Assembly: GCA_963678445.1 (NCBI GenBank)
Contig: OY782877.1
Span: forward strand, 2,480,001-2,544,000
Length of the DNA stretch: 64,000 nucleotides
From: G963678445 sp963678445
GTDB lineage: Bacteria > Hydrogenedentota > Hydrogenedentia > Hydrogenedentales > G963678445
Direction: 5' to 3'
The translations under genes and the position numbers were made by a program. The notes under the pieces were generated by a model, which was given only the letters and a program-made list of their open reading frames with translations, was not told where the DNA came from and searched no databases. Positions 36,086-44,191 of the stretch are shown in pieces (the stretch's first letter is position 1; every line of letters starts with the position of its first letter).

Positions 36086-37606
36086 TCAAAAAGAAGCGGT
36101 ATTCCAACGCAGCCAGGCTTCGTATAGTGCAGACAAACGGCGAGGTTCCCATTGTGCCAGTAAGTTTTCCAGAGCGCTGTCTCCCAGTGCTACTGCCAAA
36201 CTCCTTGCCGCTTCCGGATACGAGCTTTGCGCTGCGGGAAGTTTTTCTGTGCGGAACGCAAGCAGGTTGAGCGCATTTCCCTGTTGCCCCGCAGCAACAA
36301 GTGCATATTCGTAGGATAACCCGCGTTTTTCGTCGGGAAGGGCCGAACAGTCGTCGCGCAACTGATCCAGAAAACGGTCAATTGCCATGGCGCTTAAAGG
36401 GGGGAGCAGCCGGGGATGCTGCGCCAAGACCGCCCGTGCAAAAGCTTCCGAAGCCTTTTTCATATTACCCTGCTCGCGTGCAGCCTGTGCCCGCCAATAG
36501 TGCGTTTGCGCTTCACCAGGACTTCGTGCATCGATATAGTCCATCTGTTGTAACAAATGTGCAAAACGGCCTACCCTAAAATTTTTTGCTGCGCCTATCG
36601 TGTAATTGCGTGGGTCGTATGCGTTTTCAGGGTTGATGTAAAACAGGTTGATACAGAGTAGCGCCGTTGTTAGAAGCGGTGCGAATGAGGGGAATGGATA
36701 TGCCGCCGGTTGTGTGCGTTCCGGCAGTGGATATGCGGCGCTTAAGCCAAGCAGAAAGAATGCGCCTGCGGAAGGAAGATGCGAAGGGAAGAGCAGTAGA
36801 AAGAGCAGCAGGGTGACGGGTATAAAGAGCAGCACAGGGATGTGCGCCAGCGCATAATGCGTATGGGCAATCCATAGTTTAGCGATTATGCGCACGGCGA
36901 GCCAGCATAGGAGTAGGCGTGCTGTTACCTGAAGCCAGGAGCCTGATAGGGGGCTGCCAGGATGCCAACAGCAAAGGTTCGCCAAACTGCGGACGAGCAG
37001 ATAAAACAAAAAGGCGCCGCACAGTATTGCGTTACACAAAGCAATTTTTCGTAAACGACTGGGGAACAGGTTACTGTTGGCGGCCAGCAAACCAGCCAGT
37101 GCGCAAAGCGCCAGGGTAAGCACCGCATCGGGAAGGGTATAGGCAAAGGCAACGCATATAGTTGTGCCCGGAATATAGGAAGTCGGGAAAAAGAAGCCCA
37201 TTGCAGACGCTATACTCAGTCCGGCAACAACAGTGCCCGTGCAGCTACTAAGCCAACAGCACCGTTCGATTGTGTCGCGCTGTCCTGCGAGATGCACCAC
37301 AGCAAGCAGCGTGAGTCCATACCTGAATACAGCGCCAGCCGACGTGTGCTGCTGAAAAAGAGTCCATCCCCCTACAAGCAACAAAAGTAGGCCAGGAAGC
37401 ATATACTCAAAAGGGACGCGCCAGCGTCCACGCAGACGATAATCCAGAAAAGCAATCGGGAACAACACCAAAAGAATCAGTGCGGTTGCGGAAAGAGAAA
37501 TTCCGGGAATCGTTTCATATGCGCGTAAAGGCCAAAGCATAGCGACAAGGCAGAGTAGTGGTGTCGATAAAGTGCGCAGGCGTATAGAAAACGTCGGTTC
37601 CCTCAT
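36086..37606 (-). CDS. Polytopic membrane protein with C-terminal helical repeats (O-antigen-ligase-like plan)
   Basis: A protein of about 506 residues with ten or more hydrophobic helices up to about residue 330. A soluble helical region follows, with a TPR-like unit (HYWRAQAAREQGNMKKASEAFARAVLAQ). This plan, membrane barrel then TPR, occurs in O-antigen ligase and polymerase relatives, but I see no diagnostic residue, so the function is open. The ATG at 37606 is preferred because it overlaps the stop of a small upstream ORF (ATGA). An ATG three codons earlier also exists. Presence of LpxA elsewhere makes a surface-polysaccharide role reasonable but unproven. Confidence 0.6.
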   Translation of the reverse strand: MREPTFSIRLRTLSTPLLCLVAMLWPLRAYETIPGISLSATALILLVLFPIAFLDYRLRGRWRVPFEYMLPGLLLLLVGGWTLFQQHTSAGAVFRYGLTLLAVVHLAGQRDTIERCCWLSSCTGTVVAGLSIASAMGFFFPTSYIPGTTICVAFAYTLPDAVLTLALCALAGLLAANSNLFPSRLRKIALCNAILCGAFLFYLLVRSLANLCCWHPGSPLSGSWLQVTARLLLCWLAVRIIAKLWIAHTHYALAHIPVLLFIPVTLLLFLLLFPSHLPSAGAFFLLGLSAAYPLPERTQPAAYPFPSFAPLLTTALLCINLFYINPENAYDPRNYTIGAAKNFRVGRFAHLLQQMDYIDARSPGEAQTHYWRAQAAREQGNMKKASEAFARAVLAQHPRLLPPLSAMAIDRFLDQLRDDCSALPDEKRGLSYEYALVAAGQQGNALNLLAFRTEKLPAAQSSYPEAARSLAVALGDSALENLLAQWEPRRLSALYEAWLRWNTASF

Positions 37607-37752
37607 GGCTGGCATACCGTCGCGGGCTGTTGAGGCTCCGGTTTGGAAATCTGAGGCGCACTACAGTGTAGCAACACGAGTAACAGCAAAACACCCAACA
37701 TAAGTACAAGCGCCAGGCGAATTTCTTTGACTGTCCGTTGGATAGCGTTCAT
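37603..37752 (-). CDS. Small 49-residue membrane protein, coupled to the polytopic protein gene
   Basis: A short frame starting at ATG 37752 encodes 49 residues. A basic head (QRTVKEIR) leads to an uninterrupted hydrophobic helix of about 17 residues (13-29), then His-Cys and a Pro/Gln-rich tail. Its TGA overlaps the next start as ATGA (37603-37606). The Leu-Leu-His-Cys end of the helix is not a good lipobox, so a single-pass membrane peptide is more likely. The ribosome site is weak (GAGAT). Support comes from the coupling and the clean hydrophobic profile, not from homology. Confidence 0.45.
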   Translation of the reverse strand: MNAIQRTVKEIRLALVLMLGVLLLLVLLHCSAPQISKPEPQQPATVCQP

Positions 37753-37815
37753 AAACCGACATCTCATAAAGGTTAGTGGAAAAAGAACACATCTTATAAT
37801 GTGATTTCTGGACCA

Positions 37816-37958
37816 CTTTAGAGAAAAGGAGGCGTTTTTTCAAAATATCAGACGGAGCAGATTTCAAATTCGATGTAGAAAGGACGGATGCGCTAGTATA
37901 AAAAGAGTTTAAATAGTGTGGCTTTTCCCATTAAATTATGGTTTCAGGATCACGTTAG
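37816..37958 (+). repeat. Dispersed GCTG-hairpin repeat, diverged tandem copy (H2)
   Basis: Lies in the 344-base gap before the HAD gene. It starts CTTTAGAGA at 37816 and ends CGTTAGAGA at 37953-37961. The last 22 bases before CGTTAG match the hairpin end of copy F at 16 of 22 positions. An AAAGGACGG stretch stands in for the core. Immediately upstream, CTGGACCACTTTAG (37808-37821) is a bare right end of a further copy. Copy C follows without a gap. Confidence 0.5.
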
Positions 37959-38088
37959 AGACTGAAATTTGAAAAGCTGCCATAAAATAATGAAGTTTTT
38001 GCTGTGGGTAAGGGTGGTAAGGAGAAGACTATATCGCTTCTGGCGCTGCCACTTGCCTGCGACGCTGGCCACTGCAGGGCCACTTTAG
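37953..38088 (+). repeat. Dispersed GCTG-hairpin repeat, copy C (130-bp form)
   Basis: The copy runs from CGTTAG (37953) to CTTTAG (38083-38088). It has the left-half stretch GAAAAGCTGCCATAAAAT and a worn core. Three short stems include TGGC-GCT-GCCA and a GACGCTGG unit close to copy F. The right end passes directly into GGGAG, which serves as the ribosome site of the HAD gene starting at 38097. Confidence 0.65.
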
Positions 38089-38096
38089 GGAGTACC

Positions 38097-38762
38097 ATGA
38101 TTCGAGCGTATTTTTTTGATATGGATGGGACGTTGATGGATTCAGAGATCTTGTGGGTAGAGGCGGTGCAGGCGATGGTGCAGGACTGGGGGTATCCGAT
38201 GTCGCATGAGGAGGCGCTTGCGGTGGCGTATGGAACGTGCTGGCCGGGTATTTATGAGGAAATTCGTAAACGATATCCGGCGGTTCACTTATCCGATGAG
38301 GCACTGGGAGCGGCCGTGCAGCCGTATTTTGAAAAATTGCTGGAAAGTCGTGATGTGCGGATTGCCAGCTCAGTGGAACTATTAAAACGTTTGTCGGAAA
38401 CATACCCCGTGGCGATCGTTTCGGGTTCGTATCGCTATGATATTGCCGCGTGTGTAGAGATTATGGGGGTAGCTTCGCATATTTCCTTCTTCCTGGGGCA
38501 TGAGGATTATCACCCGGGTAAACCCCATCCGGCGTGTTACCAGCTCGCCGCACAACGTTTGGAATTGTCGCCAGCACAGTGCCTGGTGTTTGAAGATTCG
38601 ACCGTGGGGATTACAGCGGCGAAAGCGGCCGGAATGCGTTGCATTGCATTGGCGCGTCCGGATCGTCCCCGTCAGGATGTTTCTCAGGCGGATTCCGTAT
38701 TGGAAGATTTGGCCTGTTTCAATGTGGCGAAACACGAAACTGAAAGCGGGAAAGGTTTTTAA
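38097..38762 (+). CDS. HAD-IA phosphatase / beta-phosphoglucomutase-like enzyme
   Basis: A 221-residue HAD protein. Motif I is FFDMDGTLMDSE, motif II is the serine in IVSGSYR, motif III is the lysine in HPGKPHPACYQLA, and motif IV is FEDSTVGITAAKAAGM. The KPHP and FEDS blocks are typical of beta-phosphoglucomutases and sugar-phosphate phosphatases. The ATG at 38097 is chosen because GGGAG lies five bases before it and motif I then starts at the usual place. An open 31-codon extension is formed by repeat copy C and should not be translated. The next gene starts three bases after the stop, so they are co-transcribed. Confidence 0.9.
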   Translation: MIRAYFFDMDGTLMDSEILWVEAVQAMVQDWGYPMSHEEALAVAYGTCWPGIYEEIRKRYPAVHLSDEALGAAVQPYFEKLLESRDVRIASSVELLKRLSETYPVAIVSGSYRYDIAACVEIMGVASHISFFLGHEDYHPGKPHPACYQLAAQRLELSPAQCLVFEDSTVGITAAKAAGMRCIALARPDRPRQDVSQADSVLEDLACFNVAKHETESGKGF

Positions 38763-38765
38763 ACG

Positions 38766-40856
38766 ATGAAACATCTTTTGGGGCTCTTCGTTGTTATATT
38801 CAGTCTGTTTGCAATGCCATCACTCGGCGCAGAGGTGCAGGAGTACCAGATTCCCAGTAGCATAGATGCGGTGAAACAGCGCGTTTTGTTGTATGCACCG
38901 GAGACGGAGGCGCCAGTGCCGCTTTTAGTGAGTTTGCACACATGGAGTGCGCATTGTGACCGATACGATGCGTATGAACGGGCTTTGGCGGAGTGTCAAC
39001 GATTGGGGTGGATATTTCTGTCGCCGGAATTTCGTGGTCCAAACAACCGACCGGAAGCATGTGCGTCGGATCTGGCTGTGCAGGATGTGTTGGATGCGGT
39101 GGCGTTTGCCTGTAAAACGCTGAAGGTGGATACGGACCGGATTTACGTGTTGGGCGGTTCCGGTGGGGGCCATATGGCATTGACCTTGGCGCATCATGTG
39201 CCGTGGTTATGGGCGGCGGTGTCGGCCTGGGTGCCCATTAGTGATTTGGCGGCCTGGCATGCTTTTAGCAAAGCAAGGGGAGTGAAATATGCAAAAGATG
39301 TAGAGGGGTGCGTTGCGGGCGACCCTAATACGTCAGCGGTGTGTGCAGTGGAGGCGCGACGGCGTTCGCCTTTATACCATTTGCACTGGGCCGCAGGCCT
39401 GCCGATAAGCATTGAGGCAGGCATTCAGGATGGGCACAAAGGGAGCGTGCCGGTATCGCATTCGTTGCGGGCGTTCAACGTATTGGCCAAGGCCAATGGT
39501 GTAGCTGACGTCTGTTTTTCGGAAAGCGAAACTAATACCATTACACAAGATGCCGTGATTCCTGACGAAGTCGCAGGGACACGTTCGGGGGAAGAGGGGC
39601 GTATTTATCCGGTGTTGTTGCGACGGCAGGCGGGCCCCGCGCAGGTGACGATTTTTGATGGGATGCATAACATTGATCCAGTGGCGGGCATGCGCTGGCT
39701 ATCTACACAGCGACGCGTGGAGCGCAGGGGGGTGGAAAACCCCGTGCAGTATGCCGTGCAATTGGAGAAACCGTTGGTCTATGACGGCGGCGACTATTTG
39801 TGGTTCCATCCTCGTGCAGCGGTCGCAGATACTACCTCGCAAGAAGTAGTGATGACCTTGCAGCGTTATCTGAATAGTTCCGATTATTATTCAGGTTTAT
39901 ACGCAATGTATTCACACAACGGTGGCGCACAATGGAGTGTCCCGGTACAGGTTCCTGAATTGAATTGGCGGGATGAAGGACGGGGTATCGTCTCTGCGGT
40001 CTGTGATGTGACACCGGGCTATCACGAAAAAAGTGGAAAACTACTGGCGTTTGGTGCCAAAGTGCGCTATCGCGAAGGACGACAGTTACGCGGACGTCCA
40101 AAATCACGCGAAGTTGCCTACACCGTTTATGCGCCGGAGTCGGGGCAGTGGACGCCATGGCGTATGTTGGCCCTGCCTGATACGGAACCTTGGTTCTGGA
40201 GCGTGGTTTCGGGCTGTTCGCAATGGTGCGTGACCGAAAATGGCGATATCCTGTTGCCGGTATACTGCAATCAACGCAAAGGGGAACAGTATGCAAGCAC
40301 CGTGCTGCGATGCCGTTTAGAGGGAAACGAGCTGAACTATGTCAGCCATGGGGACATGCTATTTTTGCCGCTAAAACGGGGTATATACGAACCTTCTCTT
40401 ATTCGTTGCGAAGACACCTACTACCTTACCTTGCGAAATGATGAGCGGGGCTATGTGACGCGTAGTATGGACGGGCAACATTTTGCACCACTGCGTCCGT
40501 GGTGTTTTGATGATGGCAGCGATCTGGGCAGTTACAATACACAGCAGCATTGGCTGACGTATAACGATGCCCTTTTCCTGGTATATACACGTCGTGGCGC
40601 AGACAATGATCATATCATGCGGAATCGTGCGCCACTCTTTATGGCTCAGGTAGACCCCGTGCGCATGCAAGTGTTGCGCGAGACAGAGCAGGTCTTGATC
40701 CCGGAACGGGGAGCCTCGCTGGGGAATTTCGGTGCCTGTCGTGTGAGCGACGCGGAGGCATGGGTGACGGCTTCGGAGTTGGTGAACGATGCCGCGCGTC
40801 AACGGGGTGCTGAAGGCGCGACGTTCATCTCACGAATACAGTGGGAGGGAAAATGA
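38766..40856 (+). CDS. Exported esterase/peptidase-like domain fused to a sialidase-like domain
   Basis: A 696-residue secreted protein with a signal peptide (about 1-22). The N-terminal half (about 25-320) is an alpha/beta hydrolase of the S9/esterase group. It has LSPEFRGPNNRPEACAS and the nucleophile elbow GGSGGGHMAL, with the serine at about 138, and a late histidine in FDGMHNIDP. The C-terminal half (about 345-690) looks like a sialidase/BNR-type beta-propeller, with an Asp-box-like SHNGGAQWS and repeated strand blocks. Such a fusion would remove acyl groups and a terminal sugar from one glycan. It lies three bases after the HAD gene. The propeller assignment is less certain than the hydrolase. 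Confidence 0.7.
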   Translation: MKHLLGLFVVIFSLFAMPSLGAEVQEYQIPSSIDAVKQRVLLYAPETEAPVPLLVSLHTWSAHCDRYDAYERALAECQRLGWIFLSPEFRGPNNRPEACASDLAVQDVLDAVAFACKTLKVDTDRIYVLGGSGGGHMALTLAHHVPWLWAAVSAWVPISDLAAWHAFSKARGVKYAKDVEGCVAGDPNTSAVCAVEARRRSPLYHLHWAAGLPISIEAGIQDGHKGSVPVSHSLRAFNVLAKANGVADVCFSESETNTITQDAVIPDEVAGTRSGEEGRIYPVLLRRQAGPAQVTIFDGMHNIDPVAGMRWLSTQRRVERRGVENPVQYAVQLEKPLVYDGGDYLWFHPRAAVADTTSQEVVMTLQRYLNSSDYYSGLYAMYSHNGGAQWSVPVQVPELNWRDEGRGIVSAVCDVTPGYHEKSGKLLAFGAKVRYREGRQLRGRPKSREVAYTVYAPESGQWTPWRMLALPDTEPWFWSVVSGCSQWCVTENGDILLPVYCNQRKGEQYASTVLRCRLEGNELNYVSHGDMLFLPLKRGIYEPSLIRCEDTYYLTLRNDERGYVTRSMDGQHFAPLRPWCFDDGSDLGSYNTQQHWLTYNDALFLVYTRRGADNDHIMRNRAPLFMAQVDPVRMQVLRETEQVLIPERGASLGNFGACRVSDAEAWVTASELVNDAARQRGAEGATFISRIQWEGK

Positions 40857-40881
40857 GAGATTGTGAGGGACCCCTTTAAAA

Positions 40882-41427
40882 ATGGAGCAGAACGAGTTAA
40901 TTCAGTTAATAATGTCATCTCCATCTACTCAGGAAGAAGGCGAAAAATGGTTTAAAGACTATTTATTGGAGCTGCGTTCGAATAGAAACGAAATGGTTGA
41001 TCGCATACTTGCGCATAATGAAGACCCAAAAGATTCGCTACAAAAGCAAGTTTTGTTAACAAAAGCAAAGAACATCCAAAATCAAACAAGAGGGAAACTA
41101 GGTGAGTTACTAGGAGGGGTGCTGTTAACTCAGCAAACAAATGCAACAGATGACAGTTTAGTTACTGACAAAGCTGTTTTTGAAACGCCGCATGGGAAGA
41201 GGCGAATTGATGTTTATTGGGAAAATAGCGGGCTTGCTATTGAAACGAAGATGGGCTATATCACTAACTCCAAAAGCATAAGAACCCAAATAGAAAAAGA
41301 CGCGTACCTAGTGCAGAATGGCATCATATGCTCTGTAATTTGGCTGTTAGTAAAAGGAGGTTCAATGGCCGTCAAAATGAATCTGGATAAGCACCGTATA
41401 GCATATAAAGAAGGCTGGCCGTTATGA
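40882..41427 (+). CDS. Orphan PD-(D/E)XK nuclease-like protein (AT-rich)
   Basis: A 181-residue protein with no signal peptide. The stretch RRIDVYWENSGLAIETKMGY (about 111-130) fits the PD-(D/E)XK nuclease core: Asp in IDVY, then Glu-Thr-Lys on the next strand. A preceding helix contains GKLGELLGG. The tail CSVIWLLVKGG is a hydrophobic strand. This suggests a restriction-endonuclease-like fold, but no specific family is recognised and no methyltransferase partner is nearby. The gene is clearly more AT-rich than its neighbours and has no good ribosome site, which points to horizontal gain. It could be a stand-alone nuclease, a remnant of a restriction system, or a toxin. Confidence 0.5.
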   Translation: MEQNELIQLIMSSPSTQEEGEKWFKDYLLELRSNRNEMVDRILAHNEDPKDSLQKQVLLTKAKNIQNQTRGKLGELLGGVLLTQQTNATDDSLVTDKAVFETPHGKRRIDVYWENSGLAIETKMGYITNSKSIRTQIEKDAYLVQNGIICSVIWLLVKGGSMAVKMNLDKHRIAYKEGWPL

Positions 41428-41519
41428 ATTAAAGTTTTCTCGTTTTCACGGTCCTTCGTGGGAATGCATGCTCCCATCTTCTCATGTCCGTTGCTGCGGC
41501 GTCCCATGGGAATGGGGGT

Positions 41520-41611
41520 GGTGTTTCTTGCTGTGGTCAGCGACGGCAAGGAGCATAAACTATTGCCGGTGGCGCTGGCCACTTGTTTTTGGTTACTGGA
41601 CCATTTTGGGA
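41520..41611 (+). repeat. Dispersed GCTG-hairpin repeat, copy D
   Basis: The right part is well kept. TTGCTGTGGTCAGCGACGG leads to GGCAAGGAGCATAA (core) and the perfect hairpin GTGGC-GCTG-GCCAC (41569-41582). A second stem TGGTT-ACTG-GACCA (41590-41603) follows, with the end ATTTTGGGA (41603-41611). The left end is worn; 41440-41519 may hold the rest. The copy precedes cls by about 40 bases and points the same way. Confidence 0.6.
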
Positions 41612-41651
41612 TACAATAACAATGTAACCGCGTTATTGAATATAGCGAGGG

Positions 41652-43085
41652 ATGGCCGTGTTTTCGTGGTCTGTATTGATATATATCGTGGAATGGTTGG
41701 TGCGATTGACGATGCTTTTCGTTGTTCCGCACCGGCGCCAGCCGTCTTCCGCCATGGCGTGGTTGCTCATCATTTTTTTCTCGCCTACGATTGGTGTGCT
41801 GCTCTACATCCTTTTTGGCAATTATCGTTTGCCCAAACGACGGATGCGGCGGCATGCGCGTTTGATGCGGATGGTGATGCGGCTGCGGGAACAGTTTAAG
41901 GCAACACAGCCCGATATTTTATTTCCGGTACTGACGCCTGCACATCGCGCCACGGTAGAATTGGCAGAACGATTGGGGCAGTTGCCGATCCTGGGGGGGA
42001 ATGCGGTCGAACTGATCGAGGATACACAGACCCTGTTTGATCGGGTAGTGGCGGATATTGATGCCGCGAAAAACCATGTGCATCTCCTGTTTTACATCTA
42101 CGCGGACGATGTGACGGGACGACGTGTGGGGGAGGCGTTGATACGGGCAGCTTCCCGGGGGGTGAAATGCCGCGTGTTGGTAGATTCGGTGGGGGCGCGT
42201 CCGATGTTGAAAACGCTGGGCGTTCATCTGGCGCAGCACGATGTAGAGGTATGTGAGGCGCTCCCCGTCGGCATGTTTCGCCGTAGTATGTCGCGTGTCG
42301 ACCTGCGCAACCACCGGAAGCTGTTAATTATCGATGGCCGCATCGCCTATACCGGTTCGCACAACTGTGTGGATGCTTCGTATGGACGTAAAGACATGGT
42401 ATGGCGCGATCTGACCGTGCGTATCATGGGGCCTGTGGTTTTAGATATGCAGGTTGTATTCGTGGGCGACTGGTATTTTGAGACCGGAGAACTGTTGACC
42501 CGACGCCATTATGCGCCTACGCCGGATGCTGTAGGCGAGGTGGCTGCGCAGGTGTTGCCCAGCGGTCCGAATTATCCTACGGAGAATTACCAACGTTTTC
42601 TGGTGGCGGCATTATATGGTGCTCAGCGTCATGTCGTCATGACTACGCCGTATTTCGTGCCCGATGCCCCCCTGATGCAGGCGATTGAGACGGCAGTGCT
42701 ACGGGGTGTAACCGTAGATCTTATTGTGCCGCAACGCTTCGATCAGATCATGGTAGGCGCGGCAACGCGGGCGTATTTTGAAGATGTGCTTGCGGCAGGA
42801 GTGCACTTGCACCTGTACACCGATGGACTATTGCACGCCAAAACGGTCTCCATAGACGATGAAGTATCCTTTATCGGCTCCAGCAATTTCGATATCCGTT
42901 CCTTTGCGCTTAATTTTGAGATGAATATGCTGTTCTACGACGTCGCCGTTGCGCAGACCTTGCGCCAATATCAGCGACAGTACTTGCAGCATTCTTTGCC
43001 ACTGACCGAAACGCAATGGGCCGAGCGCCCCCTGATACGACAATGGTTTGAAAATCTGACCAAACTGCTGAGTGCGGTGCTTTAA
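41652..43085 (+). CDS. cls: Cardiolipin synthase (phospholipase D type)
   Basis: A 477-residue membrane enzyme that condenses phosphatidylglycerols into cardiolipin. Two N-terminal membrane helices (about 5-22 and 33-53) with the family block FFSPTIGVLLYILFGN precede two HKD motifs. These are HRKLLIIDGRIAYTGSHN (His at about 224) and HAKTVSIDDEVSFIGSSNFD. Both have the full His-Lys-Asp set, so it should be active. The ATG at 41652 and a GTG two codons later compete; GAGGGA fits the GTG better. Nothing else in the window belongs to the same pathway except plsY, 6 kb away. Confidence 0.95.
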   Translation: MAVFSWSVLIYIVEWLVRLTMLFVVPHRRQPSSAMAWLLIIFFSPTIGVLLYILFGNYRLPKRRMRRHARLMRMVMRLREQFKATQPDILFPVLTPAHRATVELAERLGQLPILGGNAVELIEDTQTLFDRVVADIDAAKNHVHLLFYIYADDVTGRRVGEALIRAASRGVKCRVLVDSVGARPMLKTLGVHLAQHDVEVCEALPVGMFRRSMSRVDLRNHRKLLIIDGRIAYTGSHNCVDASYGRKDMVWRDLTVRIMGPVVLDMQVVFVGDWYFETGELLTRRHYAPTPDAVGEVAAQVLPSGPNYPTENYQRFLVAALYGAQRHVVMTTPYFVPDAPLMQAIETAVLRGVTVDLIVPQRFDQIMVGAATRAYFEDVLAAGVHLHLYTDGLLHAKTVSIDDEVSFIGSSNFDIRSFALNFEMNMLFYDVAVAQTLRQYQRQYLQHSLPLTETQWAERPLIRQWFENLTKLLSAVL

Positions 43086-43163
43086 CGGGGGCAAGAATGC
43101 ACGCATGCTGCCAGCGCTATAGCAACAAGCATGGCCCTTTGTCCTTCCTGAAGTGCGGTGAAG

Positions 43164-43952
43164 TTACTTCGAAATACCGCGCGGCGAATTCCGGATAAAA
43201 TCCACCAGCGTTGTGCGTTCGGGAGAATCCTCGATCTGCTCCTCAATCGCTTGCAACGCCTGCGTGGTGTTCAGTCCGGAGCGGTATAGCAGTTTGTATA
43301 TACGACGAATACAGCGGATAGCTTCTTTAGAAAACCCACCGCGTTCCAACCCAACCGTATTGGGTCCATGGCAGCGAGCAGGCGCTCCTTCGGTAATCAT
43401 GAAGGGAAGCACATCTTTGCTGATACGCGACATACCGCCGATGAAGGCGCGCGTACCTACAACGCAAAACTGGTGGATGCCGCACAGTCCACCAATATTG
43501 GCAAAATCCTGCACCGTCACATGCCCCGCCAACGAAGCATGGTTGGCCATGATGACCCGATTGCCTACAGTGCAATCATGCGCCACATGGGTGCAGGCCA
43601 TAAACAGCCCATTATCGCCAATACGGGTGATCTTTTTAAGGTCCTCCTCGCTATACACCGTACTGGAGCTGACCGTGACAAATTCGCGAAAGACATTTCC
43701 ATCGCCGATGATAGTTTTGCCCGCCACCCCTTTGAGATGTTTCAGATCCTGTGGCGAAATTCCAATTTGCGCCCCGCTATAGCACACATTATTAGCGCCC
43801 ATTACAGTGCCACTTCCGACAACGCAGTGTGGCCCGATAATCGAGCCTGCGCCGATGCGGACATTTTCTTCAATAATGCTATAGGCTTGCACGGTTACAT
43901 CGTCGGCCAACTCGGCCTTAGGATGAACAATAGCGCTAGGATGTATCTGCAT
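43164..43952 (-). CDS. lpxA: Acyl-[ACP]--UDP-N-acetylglucosamine O-acyltransferase
   Basis: First enzyme of lipid A synthesis. It transfers a hydroxyacyl chain from ACP to the 3-OH of UDP-GlcNAc. The 262-residue protein starts MQIHPSAIVHPKAELADDV at the ATG 43952, which has GGGGAG seven bases upstream. Five extra codons are open but unsupported. Left-handed beta-helix hexapeptide repeats fill the first 190 residues, and the catalytic histidine lies in ACTHVAHDC. A C-terminal helical segment follows. Neighbouring lpx or fabZ genes are absent here. Its presence argues for an LPS-bearing outer membrane. Confidence 0.95.
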   Translation of the reverse strand: MQIHPSAIVHPKAELADDVTVQAYSIIEENVRIGAGSIIGPHCVVGSGTVMGANNVCYSGAQIGISPQDLKHLKGVAGKTIIGDGNVFREFVTVSSSTVYSEEDLKKITRIGDNGLFMACTHVAHDCTVGNRVIMANHASLAGHVTVQDFANIGGLCGIHQFCVVGTRAFIGGMSRISKDVLPFMITEGAPARCHGPNTVGLERGGFSKEAIRCIRRIYKLLYRSGLNTTQALQAIEEQIEDSPERTTLVDFIRNSPRGISK

Positions 43953-44139
43953 GGAAACTCCCCACAAGTACTTAGTGTGGTTTATAAATAACTACATACC
44001 AAAAATAAGGAAAACGCTACACAGTTGAAACGGCCGCAAGCTATATAAAGATGCACACTGCATTGCCGTATGACTCAACCGCAATGGTAAAAAGAAAGAA
44101 ATAACAAAAAAAACGGCAGGAAATCAAACTAATCTGGCT

Positions 44140-44175
44140 AAAAATCAGCCGGAGCTGGGAAAAACCAGCCCCGGC
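44140..44175 (-). terminator. Intrinsic terminator after the isomerase gene
   Basis: Reading the minus strand, an 11-bp stem (44165-44175 with 44148-44158, one mismatch) closes a six-base loop and is followed by TGATTTTTAG. It lies 17 bases beyond the isomerase stop codon. The gap to lpxA holds nothing else recognisable. Confidence 0.8.
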
Positions 44176-44191
44176 ATACACTATAAACATT

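Noticed and set aside
38004..38096. N-terminal extension of the HAD protein
   Set aside because: It is repeat copy C read in frame. The ribosome site GGGAG and the family alignment support the start at 38097.
43086..43163. Possible further repeat copy between cls and lpxA
   Set aside because: On the minus strand there is a faint likeness (GGACAAAG, GGCCAT, GCGCTGG), but the core and hairpin are not recognisable.
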